64,000 nucleotides of DNA from Pseudomonadota bacterium (GCA_018241665.1 JAFEDK010000002.1:62001-126000), one strand, 5' to 3'; numbered from the stretch's first letter, positions 25,797 to 35,867 are shown. Translations and numbers: made by a program. The notes: generated from the letters alone by a model not told the origin.

Positions 25797-26546
25797 ATGA
25801 ACGACGAACAGCTGCTGCGCTATTCGCGCCACATCCTGCTTCCCCAGATCGGTATCGAGGGGCAGGACGCCATCGTTGCTGCCCGCGTGCTGGTCGTTGG
25901 CGCCGGTGGGCTTGGCTCGCCTGCCGCCATGTACCTGGCTGCGGCAGGGGTTGGAACGCTGGTTCTGGCGGATGGCGATACGGTCGATCTGACCAATCTG
26001 CAGCGGCAGATCCTGCACAGCCAGGAAGGGGTCGGGCGGCTCAAGGTAGAGTCTGGCCGCGACACGCTGGCGCGCTTGAACCCGGAAGTCCGCGTCCTGC
26101 CCATCGGCCGGCGGCTGGAGGATGGCGAGCTCGAGGCGGAGATCGCTGCGGCCGATTTGGTGCTCGACTGCTCCGACAACTTCACCACCCGGCACGCCAT
26201 CAACCGGGCCTGTGTGGCGCATCGCAAACCGCTGGTGTCAGGCGCGGCGGTGCGTTTCGATGGCCAGGTGTCGGTGTTCGACCTGCGCGCGGACGACAGT
26301 CCCTGTTACCACTGCCTGTTTCCGGAAGGAGAGGACGTGGAGGAGGTGCGCTGTGCGGTGATGGGTGTGTTCGCGCCGATTACCGGCATCGTCGGTGCGG
26401 TGCAGGCGGCGGAGGCGCTCAAGCTACTCGTCGGCTGTGGTGAAACCCTGACCGGCCGTTTGTTGCTGCTCGATGCGCTGGCGATGGACTGGCGGACGAT
26501 CCGCCTGGGGCGGGATCCGGCCTGCGCGGTGTGCGCGTCACGTTGA
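25797..26546 (+). CDS. moeB: HesA/MoeB/ThiF-family adenylyltransferase
   Basis: E1-like enzyme that adenylates the C-terminal Gly of a ubiquitin-fold sulfur carrier (MoaD or ThiS). 249 residues. Nucleotide-binding VVGAGGLGSPAAMYLAAAG, then ADGDTVDLTNLQRQ with the catalytic Arg/Asp region. Zinc cysteines are CYHC (middle) and CAVC (C-terminus). It has no C-terminal rhodanese domain, so the length is that of E. coli MoeB/ThiF. Neither moaD nor thiS is nearby, so the carrier cannot be named; moeB is the likelier label. Its last 9 nt overlap the convergent gene. Confidence 0.9.
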   Translation: MNDEQLLRYSRHILLPQIGIEGQDAIVAARVLVVGAGGLGSPAAMYLAAAGVGTLVLADGDTVDLTNLQRQILHSQEGVGRLKVESGRDTLARLNPEVRVLPIGRRLEDGELEAEIAAADLVLDCSDNFTTRHAINRACVAHRKPLVSGAAVRFDGQVSVFDLRADDSPCYHCLFPEGEDVEEVRCAVMGVFAPITGIVGAVQAAEALKLLVGCGETLTGRLLLLDALAMDWRTIRLGRDPACAVCASR

Positions 26547-27518
26547 ACGCGGGGCGTCGTTCCGCCTGAACAAGGCTCTGGCAAATTGCTGCAGGCCGAG
26601 TTTCTGTTGTGCCCAGAAAGCGTCGCGGGCGGCGAATTCCGCCGGAGTCTTTTCGTGGATGCCGGTAGGCGGGATATCGTCCCGCAGGTACAGGGTGCCG
26701 AACAGGATGTCCCACACCGGCAGCAGGATCGCGAAGTTGCAGCCGTAGCGGAAACGTGGATTGGCAGGCAGGTCCAGTGCATGATGCCAGCGGTGGTAGC
26801 GTGGGCCGACGATCAGTCTTTCTCCGATACGGCCGAATGTGAGGCGGGTGTTGGTGTGGGAAAGGTTCTCCACCAGCCGCAGGGCAATCAGCAGGCCCAG
26901 GAAGTGGCCGGGTGGAACGCCGATCAGCAGGGACAGGCAGGCGAACCAGAAACCGGCGATGAGATCGTCAAGCAGGTGATTGCGCGAGTCGGTCCAGAAG
27001 GACATCTGCCGCTGGGAGTGATGGATGCCGTGCAGGGCCCACCACCAGCGCCAGGTGTGCGACAGGCGGTGGCGCCAGTATTCGGCGAAATCGAGAATCA
27101 CCAGGTAGATCAGGAAGCTGGCCAGCGGATGATGGTCGAGGGCCGGCAACCAGTCCTCCAGTTGGTGCGGAATGACGTCATGGAAGCGCATCCAGCCTTC
27201 CAGCTCGCTGAAGCCCGGGGCAAGCAACAAGAAGACTGCCAGCGGTATGACGCCCAGGCGATTGAGGAGCGCGTAGAGCACGTCTACCCGGACGGCACGC
27301 CGTTCGGCCCACTGCTCCGCCGGCCACATGGCCTCCAATGGGCGCAGCAGCAGGAAGGCGGTGCCGAGTTCGACGACGCCGAGCAGGACGAACTCGATGC
27401 CGTCGAAGCCCATTTCCGCATAGCTCGCCAGGCCGATTGCGAACAACAGCGGTTGTACCAGGGTATCGAAGAGCCAGCCCTGGGTACTGATGAAGAGCTC
27501 GCCGAGCCAGTCCATCAT
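26538..27518 (-). CDS. sterol desaturase / fatty-acid hydroxylase superfamily protein
   Basis: Membrane di-iron oxygenase-type protein, 326 residues with about four to six hydrophobic segments. The histidine boxes are visible: HRLSH (H-x3-H), HGIHH (H-x2-HH), a spaced NHLLDD region, and YHRWHH towards the C-terminus. This is the full set expected for the superfamily. Bacterial relatives modify membrane lipids, carotenoids or alkylglycerols; sterols themselves are unlikely here. Its ATG overlaps the stop of the deacetylase gene (ATGA). It is the last gene of a three-gene operon and overlaps moeB tail to tail. Confidence 0.9.
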   Translation of the reverse strand: MMDWLGELFISTQGWLFDTLVQPLLFAIGLASYAEMGFDGIEFVLLGVVELGTAFLLLRPLEAMWPAEQWAERRAVRVDVLYALLNRLGVIPLAVFLLLAPGFSELEGWMRFHDVIPHQLEDWLPALDHHPLASFLIYLVILDFAEYWRHRLSHTWRWWWALHGIHHSQRQMSFWTDSRNHLLDDLIAGFWFACLSLLIGVPPGHFLGLLIALRLVENLSHTNTRLTFGRIGERLIVGPRYHRWHHALDLPANPRFRYGCNFAILLPVWDILFGTLYLRDDIPPTGIHEKTPAEFAARDAFWAQQKLGLQQFARALFRRNDAPRST

Positions 27519-28264
27519 GGCGCACCAGCCACCGTTGCGAAGCAGAAGCCCCGCGCCTTGAGTCCGGTGATCAATGGATCCAGCATTGGCGCGAAGGGAT
27601 CCTGGCGTGACCAGATGCCGAGGTGGGCGAGCAGCACATCCCCGTCCCTGATTGTGGCGAGTGCCCGCTTGAGTAGCGTCTCATTGGGATAGGTGCGCGA
27701 CGGTAGTTCATCACCGAGGAAGCCTGCCGGTGACCAGCCCACGTGGCGATAGCCGCATTGCCTGGCAGCCTTCAGGGTGAGGGGCGTCGTGTGGCCGCCT
27801 GGCGCGCGCCAGATCGGATCGAGGTGGCGGCCGGTGAGGTCGGCGAAGCGCAGGTCGGACTGTTTCACCTCCGCGCAGATCTGCGCGGCGTCCAGTCTCT
27901 CGCGGGTTCCGTCCATCAACTGGTAGCTCACCCGGCCGTCGTCCAGGTCCTGCCGGAAGGCGCCATGACGCCAGGTATGGCTGCCGAAGGCGTGCCCTTC
28001 CGCTACGCGGGCCTTCCAGTATGCGCCCCAGGACGCGTCGAGGGCCATGTCGCCGCGGCTGGTCTTTTCCTGGGCGACGAAGAAGGTCGCCTTCACGTGG
28101 TGCTTGTGCAGGATTTCGGCAATGGCCTCGGCGTGGCGCATGTTGCCGGTGTCCAACGTGAGGTACACCGTTCCCTTGCAGGCCGGCTGTCCGGCGGTGG
28201 CGTAGCTTGCCAGCGGTGCCGTGCACAGCGCGAGGGCCAGCAGCAGGGGGCGTGGTGCACGCAT
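27515..28264 (-). CDS. exported polysaccharide deacetylase (CE4/NodB-like)
   Basis: 249 residues with a signal peptide (MRAPRPLLLALALCTAPLASYA). NodB-fold motifs: YLTLDTGNMRHA (motif 1), SHTWRHGAF with both metal histidines (motif 2), WRAPGGHTT (motif 3), HVGWSPAGF (motif 4) and VLLAHLG (motif 5). In motif 1 the usual D-D is D-T: the catalytic-base Asp is kept but the metal-binding Asp is replaced, so activity or metal use may differ. The start overlaps the stop of the beta-propeller gene (TGATG). It probably acts on a periplasmic or surface sugar; the substrate is unknown. Confidence 0.87.
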   Translation of the reverse strand: MRAPRPLLLALALCTAPLASYATAGQPACKGTVYLTLDTGNMRHAEAIAEILHKHHVKATFFVAQEKTSRGDMALDASWGAYWKARVAEGHAFGSHTWRHGAFRQDLDDGRVSYQLMDGTRERLDAAQICAEVKQSDLRFADLTGRHLDPIWRAPGGHTTPLTLKAARQCGYRHVGWSPAGFLGDELPSRTYPNETLLKRALATIRDGDVLLAHLGIWSRQDPFAPMLDPLITGLKARGFCFATVAGAP

Positions 28265-29223
28265 CACTGTCTCGCGGCGTGCTTCAGGAAGAACACGCCA
28301 TGGGGCGAGCGCCCGACGGGAATGGAGCGCGATACCGTCTTCTGCTGCAGATCCAGTACCTGAACTTTGCGGGCGAAGCGCGCCGTGGCCCACAGCTCCT
28401 TGCCGTCGGCGCGAAGCTCCATGTCGTCGGGGCCGCCGGGCACGTCGTATTGTTCGACCTCGCTGAGGGTTTGCGTGTCCACCAGGGAGATGCTGCCCTT
28501 CATGCTGCGGTTCGACACGAAGACGTGGCGCCCGTCGCCGCGGGCCAGGAAGTTGTGCGCCGCCTTGTCGGTGGTGATCTTCTTGACGGACTTGCGCGCC
28601 CGCCAGTCAATGACCTCCACGTAGTCGGCGCCCATGATCGCCACCAGCAGGTACTTGTCGTCGGGCGTCATGTAGATGCCGGCGGGGGTCGGGCCGACGC
28701 TCATCTTCCAGACCGGCTGCTGTGTCTTGAGGTCGATGGCGAGAATCTCGTCGGATTCCTGCAGCGTGACGAAGACGTACTGGCTGGCCTTGTCGAAAGC
28801 CATGTGCGAAGGCGTTTTGGCGGCTGGGACGCGAGCGACCAGGGAGAAATCAGCGGCCTTGTAGAGATCGACCCGATCCAGGCGCAGGGAGTTGGCGACG
28901 AACCACTTCTTGTCCGGCGAGAAGCCGAGCTGGTAGGGGTCGGAGATGTTCTTGACGCGCTTTTGCTCCTGCCCCGTGCGGGGGTCGAAGAAGACCAGTT
29001 CGTTGGAGATCGCGCAGGCAACGATCACCGCGCTATCGTCCGGCGTCGCCATCAGGTGATGGGGTTCCTTGCAGGCCGGGATGCGGCCGGTTTCCTTGTA
29101 GCTGGAGGTGTCGATCAGGCTGACGTTCTCATCCCCTGAGTTGAGGACAATGGCCGTTTCTGCGCAGGCGGACGCCGCCAGGCAGGCCAGGGCGACGGAG
29201 CCGATCAGGTGCGCGGGCTTCAT
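28264..29223 (-). CDS. exported YncE/YVTN-type beta-propeller protein
   Basis: 319 residues with a signal peptide (MKPAHLIGSVALACLAASACA). It has repeated propeller blades with the DxxxV-x-V/I-D pattern (NVSLIDTSSYKETGRIP, LVFFDPRTGQE, YVEVIDWRARKSV, SISLVDTQTLSEV, VQVLDLQQKTV). Clear blades suggest a seven-bladed cytochrome-d1/YncE-like fold without heme-binding CxxCH. It heads the operon propeller-deacetylase-sterol desaturase, and each junction overlaps by 1-4 nt. The role is likely binding or scaffolding in the periplasm; no enzymatic residue can be assigned. Confidence 0.88.
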   Translation of the reverse strand: MKPAHLIGSVALACLAASACAETAIVLNSGDENVSLIDTSSYKETGRIPACKEPHHLMATPDDSAVIVACAISNELVFFDPRTGQEQKRVKNISDPYQLGFSPDKKWFVANSLRLDRVDLYKAADFSLVARVPAAKTPSHMAFDKASQYVFVTLQESDEILAIDLKTQQPVWKMSVGPTPAGIYMTPDDKYLLVAIMGADYVEVIDWRARKSVKKITTDKAAHNFLARGDGRHVFVSNRSMKGSISLVDTQTLSEVEQYDVPGGPDDMELRADGKELWATARFARKVQVLDLQQKTVSRSIPVGRSPHGVFFLKHAARQ

Positions 29224-29331
29224 GGTGGCGGTCGTGTTGCGGATATAGGGACTTAACGGCCAGCGCAGGGCGCGCGTTGACCGTGCTAACCAGGGGAGTG
29301 CCCCCGGTTCCAGGGTGGATGTGGGGCTGCC

Positions 29332-30420
29332 TCAGCAGGGACGGGCGATGATCCGCAGGTCACGGCCGATCTGGCGGACGTCGCGGAAGGCCAGCTCGCG
29401 CTTGTCGGCCAGACTGCTCAGCGCGGGCAGGTTGAACAGGCCGCGGGCGTCGTCGCCGGCAAGCGCCGGCGCGAGATAGAGGATCAGTTCGTCCACGCAG
29501 TCTTCCCGAAGCAGGGAGCCGTTGAGCTTGAAGCCGCTTTCCGCCAGCACCTCGTTGATGCCGCGTCGACCGAGTTCGGTCATCAGGGCGGGCAGATCCA
29601 CCTTGCCGCCCTTGTTTGGCAGGATCAGCACATCCGCGCCGCGGCGCTGCAGCGCCGCGATGCGCTCGTCGTCCTGTATGGCGCCGGCCACCAGCACCCG
29701 GCCGCCGTCGAGGATCCTGGCAGTGAGCGGTGTTTCCAGGCGCGCGTCCACGACGATGCGCAGCGGTTGGCGCTCGGTGGGAATAGCGCGGACGTTGAGT
29801 TGGGGATCGTCGTCGCGGACGGTGCCGATGCCGGTCAGCACTGCACAGGAGCGGGCACGCCAGCGATGTGCATCGCGGCGGGCATCGTCGCCGGTGATCC
29901 ATTGAGAGACGCCGTTGTTCAGGGCAGTCTTGCCGTCCAGCGTGGCAGCCGCCTTCAGGCGCAGCCACGGGCGGCCACGGGTCATGCGCGAGATGAAGCC
30001 GATGTTGAGTTCGCGGGCTTCGTTTTCCTGCACGCCGGCAAGGGTTTCGATGCCGGCGTCGCTCAGGCGGGCCATTCCACGCCCGGCGACCAGGGGGTTC
30101 GGATCTTCCATCGCCGCGACGACGCGGGCCACGCCGGCCTTGACCAGCGCGTCGGCGCAGGGCGGGGTGCGGCCATGGTGGGAGCAGGGCTCCAGCGTTA
30201 CGTAGGCGGTGGCGCCTCGGGCCTGTTCGCCGGCCATCGCGAGGGCGTGCACTTCCGCATGGGGCTCACCAGCGCGAACGTGCCAGCCTTCGCCAACGAT
30301 CGCGCCATCCCGCACGATGACACAGCCGACACGGGGATTCGGGGTAGTCGTGAACAGTCCGCGCTCGGCCAGCTCGAGGGCGCGGGCCATCCACCGGTAG
30401 TCGTCGGCGGTGGCGCTCAT
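29332..30420 (-). CDS. ribD: bifunctional riboflavin deaminase/reductase
   Basis: Second and third steps of riboflavin synthesis: deaminates then reduces the pyrimidine intermediate. 362 residues. The deaminase domain has HAEVHALAMAG and TLEPCSHHGRTPPCADAL (zinc His and two Cys). The reductase domain starts about 145 and contains GRPWLRLKAAATLDGKTA and a C-terminal ELILYLAPALAG. The start at 30420 gives the canonical N-terminus. It follows nrdR after 13 nt, a common pairing. The other rib genes are not in the window. Confidence 0.96.
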   Translation of the reverse strand: MSATADDYRWMARALELAERGLFTTTPNPRVGCVIVRDGAIVGEGWHVRAGEPHAEVHALAMAGEQARGATAYVTLEPCSHHGRTPPCADALVKAGVARVVAAMEDPNPLVAGRGMARLSDAGIETLAGVQENEARELNIGFISRMTRGRPWLRLKAAATLDGKTALNNGVSQWITGDDARRDAHRWRARSCAVLTGIGTVRDDDPQLNVRAIPTERQPLRIVVDARLETPLTARILDGGRVLVAGAIQDDERIAALQRRGADVLILPNKGGKVDLPALMTELGRRGINEVLAESGFKLNGSLLREDCVDELILYLAPALAGDDARGLFNLPALSSLADKRELAFRDVRQIGRDLRIIARPC

Positions 30421-30433
30421 GGCGGTGGAACCT

Positions 30434-30913
30434 TCAGGAAACCTTGGGGGGGCGGCCGCGGGGCCGGGAGGTGACTTCGCGGATGACTTCAGAGAATTCG
30501 TCCACGTCGGCAAAGGCGCGGTAGACCGATGCGAAGCGGATGTAGGCGACTTTGTCGAGCTTCTTGAGTTCGCGCATCACCAGTTCGCCGATACGCTCGG
30601 AAGCGATCTCGCGTTCACCGGATGAGAGGAGCTTGGCCTCGATGCGGTCGACGGCGGCTTCGACGTTCTCTGCGGTGACGGGCCGCTTGCGCAGCGCCAG
30701 TTTCAGGCTGCCGAGAAGCTTGTCGCGGTTGAAGTCGGCACGGCTGCCGTTCTTCTTGACCACCTGCGGCATCTTGAGGTCGATGCGTTCGTAGGTGGTG
30801 AAGCGCTTGTCGCAGGACAGGCAGCGACGGCGGCGCCGTACGGTGTCACCGTCCTCGTTCTCACGGGTGTCGGTGACCTGCGTATTGTCGGCGCCGCAGA
30901 AGGGGCAATGCAT
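30434..30913 (-). CDS. nrdR: transcriptional repressor NrdR
   Basis: ATP/dATP-sensing repressor of ribonucleotide reductase genes. 159 residues, the standard length. Zinc ribbon [15 protein letters not shown] with [14 protein letters not shown], then an ATP-cone domain ([20 protein letters not shown] onward). It lies between glyA (32 nt) and ribD (13 nt) in a conserved order. No NrdR-box pair was recognised in the intergenic spaces here, as expected if the targets lie elsewhere. Confidence 0.97.
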   Translation of the reverse strand: MHCPFCGADNTQVTDTRENEDGDTVRRRRRCLSCDKRFTTYERIDLKMPQVVKKNGSRADFNRDKLLGSLKLALRKRPVTAENVEAAVDRIEAKLLSSGEREIASERIGELVMRELKKLDKVAYIRFASVYRAFADVDEFSEVIREVTSRPRGRPPKVS

Positions 30914-30945
30914 GGGCTAATGCGCGTCCCTGTCGCTGGTGCAGC

Positions 30946-32196
30946 TTAGGCGCCGTACACCGGGAACTTGCGGCACAGTTCGGAAACCTTGGCACGCACG
31001 TTCTCGATGGTGGCTTCGTCCTTCGGATTGTCGAGCACGTCGGCAATCAGGTGGGCGATGCGCTCGGCTTCGATCTCGGTGAAGCCGCGGGTGGTCATCG
31101 CCGGCGAGCCGATGCGGATGCCGGAGGTGACGAAGGGCTTCTGCGGATCGTTGGGGATCGAGTTCTTGTTGACGGTGATGTGGGCGCTGCCGAGGACGGC
31201 TTCGGCTTCCTTGCCGGTGATGTTCTTGGACTGGAGGTCGACCAGGAACACGTGGCTTTCGGTACGGCCGGAGATGATGCGCAGGCCGCGTTCTTCACCG
31301 AGGACACGGGCCATCACGCGGGCGTTGGCAATGACCTGCTCCTGGTACTGCTTGAACTCGGGGCCGGCAGCTTCCTTGAAGGCGACAGCCTTGGCGGCGA
31401 TGACGTGCATCAGCGGGCCACCCTGCAGGCCCGGGAAGATGGCGGAGTTGATCGCCTTCTCGTGCTCGGCCTTCATCAGGATGATGCCGCCGCGGGGGCC
31501 GCGGAGGGTCTTGTGGGTGGTGGAGGTCACCACGTCAGCGTGGGGGACCGGGTTCGGGTAGTAGCCGGCGGCGATCAGGCCGGCGTAGTGGGCCATGTCC
31601 ACCCAGAAGATGGCGCCGATTTCCTTGGCGACCTTGGCGAAGCGCTCGAAGTCGATGCGCAGCGCGTAGGCGGAGGCGCCGGCGATGATGATGCGCGGCT
31701 TGTGCTCGCGGGCCAGCGCTTCCATCTTGTCGTAGTCGATCTCTTCCTTCTCGTTGAGGCCGTAGGCCACGACGTTGAACCACTTGCCGGACATGTTCAG
31801 CGGCATGCCGTGGGTCAGGTGGCCGCCTTCGGCGAGGCTCATGCCCATGATGGTGTCGCCGGGCTTGGCGAAGGCCATCAGCACGGCCTGGTTGGCCTGG
31901 GAGCCGGAGTTCGGCTGGACGTTGGCGGCTTCGGCGCCGAACAGGGCCTTCAGGCGGTCGATGGCCAGCTGCTCGGCCACGTCCACGTGCTCACAGCCAC
32001 CGTAGTAACGCTTGCCCGGATAACCTTCCGCGTACTTGTTGGTGAGCTGGGAGCCCTGGGCTTCCATGACAGCTGCACTGACGTAGTTCTCGGAGGCGAT
32101 CAGTTCGATGTGATCTTCCTGACGGCGGTTTTCGGCCTCAATGGCCTGCCAGAGTTCGGGGTCGACCTTGGCGAGGGTATTTTGCTTGGAAAACAT
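30946..32196 (-). CDS. glyA: serine hydroxymethyltransferase
   Basis: PLP enzyme interconverting serine and glycine and charging tetrahydrofolate with one-carbon units. 416 residues. PLP-lysine motif [16 protein letters not shown]; other signatures [33 protein letters not shown] and [19 protein letters not shown]. Normal length. A hairpin lies in the 93-nt gap upstream, between the chemoreceptor gene and glyA. glyA-nrdR-ribD is likely one transcript. Confidence 0.98.
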   Translation of the reverse strand: MFSKQNTLAKVDPELWQAIEAENRRQEDHIELIASENYVSAAVMEAQGSQLTNKYAEGYPGKRYYGGCEHVDVAEQLAIDRLKALFGAEAANVQPNSGSQANQAVLMAFAKPGDTIMGMSLAEGGHLTHGMPLNMSGKWFNVVAYGLNEKEEIDYDKMEALAREHKPRIIIAGASAYALRIDFERFAKVAKEIGAIFWVDMAHYAGLIAAGYYPNPVPHADVVTSTTHKTLRGPRGGIILMKAEHEKAINSAIFPGLQGGPLMHVIAAKAVAFKEAAGPEFKQYQEQVIANARVMARVLGEERGLRIISGRTESHVFLVDLQSKNITGKEAEAVLGSAHITVNKNSIPNDPQKPFVTSGIRIGSPAMTTRGFTEIEAERIAHLIADVLDNPKDEATIENVRAKVSELCRKFPVYGA

Positions 32197-32234
32197 GGCG
32201 ATCCAGGTGGACTTGAGTCAAAAACGGAGTTTAA

Positions 32235-32267
32235 CACGGCACCTCGGGCTTGCCGAAAGCTGCCGTG
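32235..32267 (-). terminator. hairpin between the chemoreceptor gene and glyA
   Basis: On the minus strand CACGGCA ... TGCCGTG forms a 7-bp stem, extended internally by TTTCGG/CCGAGG pairs. It lies just after the chemoreceptor stop. A run of five T appears only about 10 nt further on, so it is not a textbook intrinsic terminator. It may be a weak terminator or a structured glyA leader. Confidence 0.35.
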
Positions 32268-32289
32268 CTCGTAAAAGCGATGAAGTGCC

Positions 32290-34329
32290 TCAGACGCGGA
32301 AGTGGCCGACCTTGGTTTCGAGGTCGGCGACCAGCTGTTCAAGGGTCGTCGTCTGCTCGTGGGTGCGGCGGGTGATCTGGTTGTTCTGTGCCGCCATCTG
32401 CGCGATGCGTTCCACGCCGTGGGCCACGTCCTGGCTGGAGGTGCTCTGGGCGCGGGTGGTATCGGCGATGTCGTTGACCGCGGCGGTGGTGCGCACGCTT
32501 TCGCTGCGGATCGTCTCGAGCATGGCGCCGGATTCGGTGGCGAGGCCGACGCCGTCGCGCACACCGTTGGTGACGCCCTGGATCATCGTGACGACGCGCT
32601 GGGCTTCGTTCTGTACCTCGGTCACGGTGGCCGAGATCTCGCGGGTCGAGTTGGCGGTGCGCTCGGCCAGCTTGCGCACCTCGTCGGCCACCACCGCGAA
32701 ACCGCGGCCGCTCTCACCGGCGCGGGCAGCCTCGATGGCGGCGTTGAGGGCGAGCAGATTGGTCTGCTCGGCGATCTCGTTGATCAGCTTGCCGATGTTG
32801 GAGATCTGCGCCGAGCGCTCGGAAAGTTGGCGGACCGCGACAGCCGCTTCGTCGATCTCCCCGGCGATCCGCCCCATGCCGTCGATGACGCTACGCACCC
32901 GGCTGCTCCCTTCGTCGGCGTGGACCTGGGCTTGCTGGGTCATGTCGCGGGCGACGGCGGCGCTGTCGGACACATGGGTGACGCTGACCGCCAGCTCTTC
33001 AATGGCAGTCGCCAGGCCCGTTGCGGCTTCGCTCTGGGCGGCGGTGCTGTTCACGACCTCGTCCGAGCCCTGACGCACCGCACGGGCTGCGTCGCGGACG
33101 GCATTGCCGGTGCGCATCACGTCACCGATCAGGGTGCCGATCTGGCGCGTGGTGGTGTCGAGGGAGTGGGCGATCAGGTCCAGCTCGTTACGGCTGTCGG
33201 CCGGGGCTTCGGGAAAGCGCACGGTCAGGTCGCCGTGGCCGATGCGCCGGGTTGCGTCGAGCACCGCGTGGATGGGGGCGAGGCGGTTGCGGGTGATGAA
33301 GTACAGCACCACTGCCAGCAGGATTGCGCCGCCGATGCACAGTGCGATCAGGGTATTGCGCAGATGGCGGGCTTCGACGGTGAATTCGTCGATGAAGCTG
33401 CCGGTGGCGACGATCCAGCCCCACGAGGGGGCCGTTTCGAAGACCACCATCTTCGGGTCGGTCTCCGGCCCGCCCGGCGTGCGCGACCACTTGTAGGTCA
33501 TCGCCCCCTGTTTGCGGCGGATCTGCTCTTCGACGATGCGCGTCAGGGCCGGGTTGTTGATCTCGCCGATCTGGCGGCCGCCGAGGCTGGGGTGATAGAC
33601 CAGCTCGCTCTTGGCCGTTTCGTCGGCCGGGGCCAGCACGTAAGCATAGCCGGTGCTGCCCGACTTGATCTCGGCGAGGGCCTTGAACAGACGCTCCATG
33701 TCTCCGCTGATGTCCACGCGGGTGGATAGGGCGCCGACGACCTTGCCGGCGCCGTCGGTCAGCGGCTCGATGGCCGAGATGTAGTACTTGCCATTGCGCT
33801 TGACCACGCCGGCATAGCTCTTGCCCGCCAGCAGGGCGGTGCTTTCCTTGCTGTTGCGGGGCAGGGTGCTGCCTTCGGCGCTGCTGCCGTCCTTGTTCTT
33901 CAGCAGCGTGGCGGCGCGCACGAAGTCGTCGCCAGAGCGCAGCAGCAGCGCCGGGTCGGCGTCGATCTGCTGGCGCAGGGATTCCAGTAGCGCAGTGTTG
34001 CCGTTGAGGCTGCGCTCACCGGTGTGCACCAGCGGCACCTCGTAGCTGCCGGCCTTGGTGGTTTCCGGGCCGATGCGCAGCGTGCTGAGGGCCGCCTTGA
34101 GCCGGCCGGCACCCCTGCCTGCATGGGCGATCGCGTTGCCGTGGCTCAGTTCGAGCATGCGGACGATGCCCGTCACCTGGTGGGTGAGTTCGTCCTCCGT
34201 CTTGGCCAGCGCCGAATCCTCGGCGAAATAAGTCGTGAAGGCGATCAGGGCGCCGAATATGACCAGGCTGACCAGCGCCGCGGCGAGGGACAGCTGATGG
34301 ACGAGGGACTGGCGGTCGAATTTAAGCAT
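32290..34329 (-). CDS. methyl-accepting chemotaxis protein with periplasmic Cache domain
   Basis: Chemoreceptor, 679 residues. TM1 at about 14-36, then a long periplasmic sensor of the single-Cache type to about 315, with [21 protein letters not shown]-like and [11 protein letters not shown]-like Cache strands, and TM2 about 325-345. A HAMP domain follows, then the signalling domain. The highly conserved tip reads [20 protein letters not shown] followed by [18 protein letters not shown]. The start at 34329 has AGGAG 7 nt upstream. The ligand is unknown. No che genes are adjacent. Confidence 0.94.
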   Translation of the reverse strand: MLKFDRQSLVHQLSLAAALVSLVIFGALIAFTTYFAEDSALAKTEDELTHQVTGIVRMLELSHGNAIAHAGRGAGRLKAALSTLRIGPETTKAGSYEVPLVHTGERSLNGNTALLESLRQQIDADPALLLRSGDDFVRAATLLKNKDGSSAEGSTLPRNSKESTALLAGKSYAGVVKRNGKYYISAIEPLTDGAGKVVGALSTRVDISGDMERLFKALAEIKSGSTGYAYVLAPADETAKSELVYHPSLGGRQIGEINNPALTRIVEEQIRRKQGAMTYKWSRTPGGPETDPKMVVFETAPSWGWIVATGSFIDEFTVEARHLRNTLIALCIGGAILLAVVLYFITRNRLAPIHAVLDATRRIGHGDLTVRFPEAPADSRNELDLIAHSLDTTTRQIGTLIGDVMRTGNAVRDAARAVRQGSDEVVNSTAAQSEAATGLATAIEELAVSVTHVSDSAAVARDMTQQAQVHADEGSSRVRSVIDGMGRIAGEIDEAAVAVRQLSERSAQISNIGKLINEIAEQTNLLALNAAIEAARAGESGRGFAVVADEVRKLAERTANSTREISATVTEVQNEAQRVVTMIQGVTNGVRDGVGLATESGAMLETIRSESVRTTAAVNDIADTTRAQSTSSQDVAHGVERIAQMAAQNNQITRRTHEQTTTLEQLVADLETKVGHFRV

Positions 34330-34433
34330 GACGGGACTCCTGCCGGTGTGCGCCGCGGACGGGCTGGGTGCTCGTCGGGGCATCGGCGGAGCCCCGGGAA
34401 ACTTTAGGGCTTCCGGATGCTGAAGTGCTTAAA

Positions 34434-35072
34434 TCAGGCGTTGTTGAGTTCGTCCAGCGCGCTGTCCAGGTGGCGTTGCTCACCCCAGGAGATCAGCGAC
34501 CAGTTGTCACCGTCGTGGCCGATCCAGTTGAGCGCGGCGTTGGGGATGGTGAAGTCCCGCGGGGTTTCCAGCGGCTTGCCGGCGGCCAGGCGATGGGCGA
34601 TGTCCAGCACGCCGCCGTGGGTGACGACCAGCACCGTACCGCCCCGGTGGGCGTCGGCGATGGCGCTGAGCTTGTCGTGGATGCGGCGGGCGAATTCCCG
34701 CAGGCTCTCGCCGCCCTCGGGGAAGGCGAAGTCCGGATCGCGGGTTTCGAAGCGGTGGTATTCGGCGGGGAAGCGCTCGCGGGCTTCGTCGTAGGTCAGG
34801 GCCTGGAAGATGCCATAGTGGCGCTCGCGCAGTCCGGCGTCGAGGGTCAGGCTTAGGCCGTTGCAGGTGGTGACGGCCTCGGCAGTCTGGCGGGCGCGGG
34901 TCAGGTCCGAGCTGTAGGCGGCGTCGAAGTGCTCGCCGGCCAGGCTGGCCGCGGTGGCCTTGGCCTGGATCAGGCCGTGATCGTTGAGGGGGATGTCGAT
35001 GTGGCCCTGAAGGCGGCGCTCGGTGTTCCAGGGCGTCTCCCCGTGGCGAACCAGGCAGATACGTGTAGACAT
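34434..35072 (-). CDS. histidine phosphatase family (phosphoglycerate mutase-like) protein
   Basis: 212 residues. Catalytic RHGE motif in LVRHGETPWNTERRLQGH, YSSDLTRARQTAEA, EGGESLREFARR, and the second catalytic histidine in VVTHGGVLD. All are the features of CobC/PhoE/GpmB-type phosphatases rather than cofactor-dependent glycolytic mutase (too short). Candidate substrates include alpha-ribazole phosphate or small phosphoesters; no cobalamin gene is nearby. The start at 35072 is where the canonical RHG N-terminus begins. It is divergent from the TRAP genes. Confidence 0.9.
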   Translation of the reverse strand: MSTRICLVRHGETPWNTERRLQGHIDIPLNDHGLIQAKATAASLAGEHFDAAYSSDLTRARQTAEAVTTCNGLSLTLDAGLRERHYGIFQALTYDEARERFPAEYHRFETRDPDFAFPEGGESLREFARRIHDKLSAIADAHRGGTVLVVTHGGVLDIAHRLAAGKPLETPRDFTIPNAALNWIGHDGDNWSLISWGEQRHLDSALDELNNA

Positions 35073-35276
35073 TGCTGCGGTGCAGGGTAGGGTGAAGGGA
35101 AACCCAAGTATCTCACGTCGCGGAAGGCTGTTGCGCTGCACCGTCGCCAGGTGGGTGGTGAAGGGCATGCTGCCGGAGCGTGAGCGCGGCGCCAATCTCG
35201 CCGATAATCCGGAGCCAAAGAACATCGGCAGGGCCCTGCGGGGCATGCCTTCCATACGTTAAAGGAGACGCGGGAC

Positions 35277-35867
35277 GTGCACGCCCTGCTCAAGATTTCA
35301 GGCCTGATCGACGCCATCACGGAGCGCGTCGGCAAGGCTTCGACCTGGCTGGTGCTGGTCGTCACCCTCATCAGCGCGGGCAACGCCTTCGTGCGCTACC
35401 TGTTCAACTTCAGCTCAAATGGTCTGCTGGAGATCCAGTGGTATCTGTTCTCGGCCGTCTTCCTGCTGTGTGGGGGTTTCACGCTGCTGAAGAACGAGCA
35501 TGTGCGCATCGACGTGCTGGCGGGGCGGTTCTCGCCGCGGGTACAGGCGTGGATCGACATCGTCGGGACGCTGTTCTTCATGGCGCCGATGGCCGTGGCG
35601 GTGCTTTACCTGTCGTGGCCGATCTTCGTCGACTCCTACCGGGCCGGCGAGCAGTCGTCGAACGCCGGCGGGCTGCTGGTGTGGCCGGTGCGGGCGCTGG
35701 TACCAGTTGGCTTTGCGCTGTTGGTGCTGCAGGGCGTCTCCGAGCTCATCAAGCGGGCGGCCTTTCTGCAGGGGCTGATCGGTGATCCGAATGCCAAGCC
35801 GCAGGCGGCCACACCCGAGAGCGAGCTCGCTCGGGCCATCGAGGTGCAGCGTGGGGGGCGGAGCTGA
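35277..35867 (+). CDS. dctQ: TRAP transporter small membrane subunit (DctQ)
   Basis: Small inner-membrane subunit of a tripartite ATP-independent periplasmic transporter. 196 residues with four helices, including the family-typical FVRYLFNFSSNGLLEIQWYL and GFTLLKNEHVRIDVLAGRFS. It starts at GTG 35277 with AAAGGAGA at 35261-35268. The stop overlaps the dctM start (TGATG). The dctP solute-binding gene that normally accompanies these two is not in the neighbourhood. Confidence 0.93.
   Translation: MHALLKISGLIDAITERVGKASTWLVLVVTLISAGNAFVRYLFNFSSNGLLEIQWYLFSAVFLLCGGFTLLKNEHVRIDVLAGRFSPRVQAWIDIVGTLFFMAPMAVAVLYLSWPIFVDSYRAGEQSSNAGGLLVWPVRALVPVGFALLVLQGVSELIKRAAFLQGLIGDPNAKPQAATPESELARAIEVQRGGRS

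Noticed and set aside
35023-35262. 79-residue plus-strand frame upstream of dctQ
   Set aside because: Overlaps the phosphatase start antisense and lacks a ribosome-binding site and motifs.
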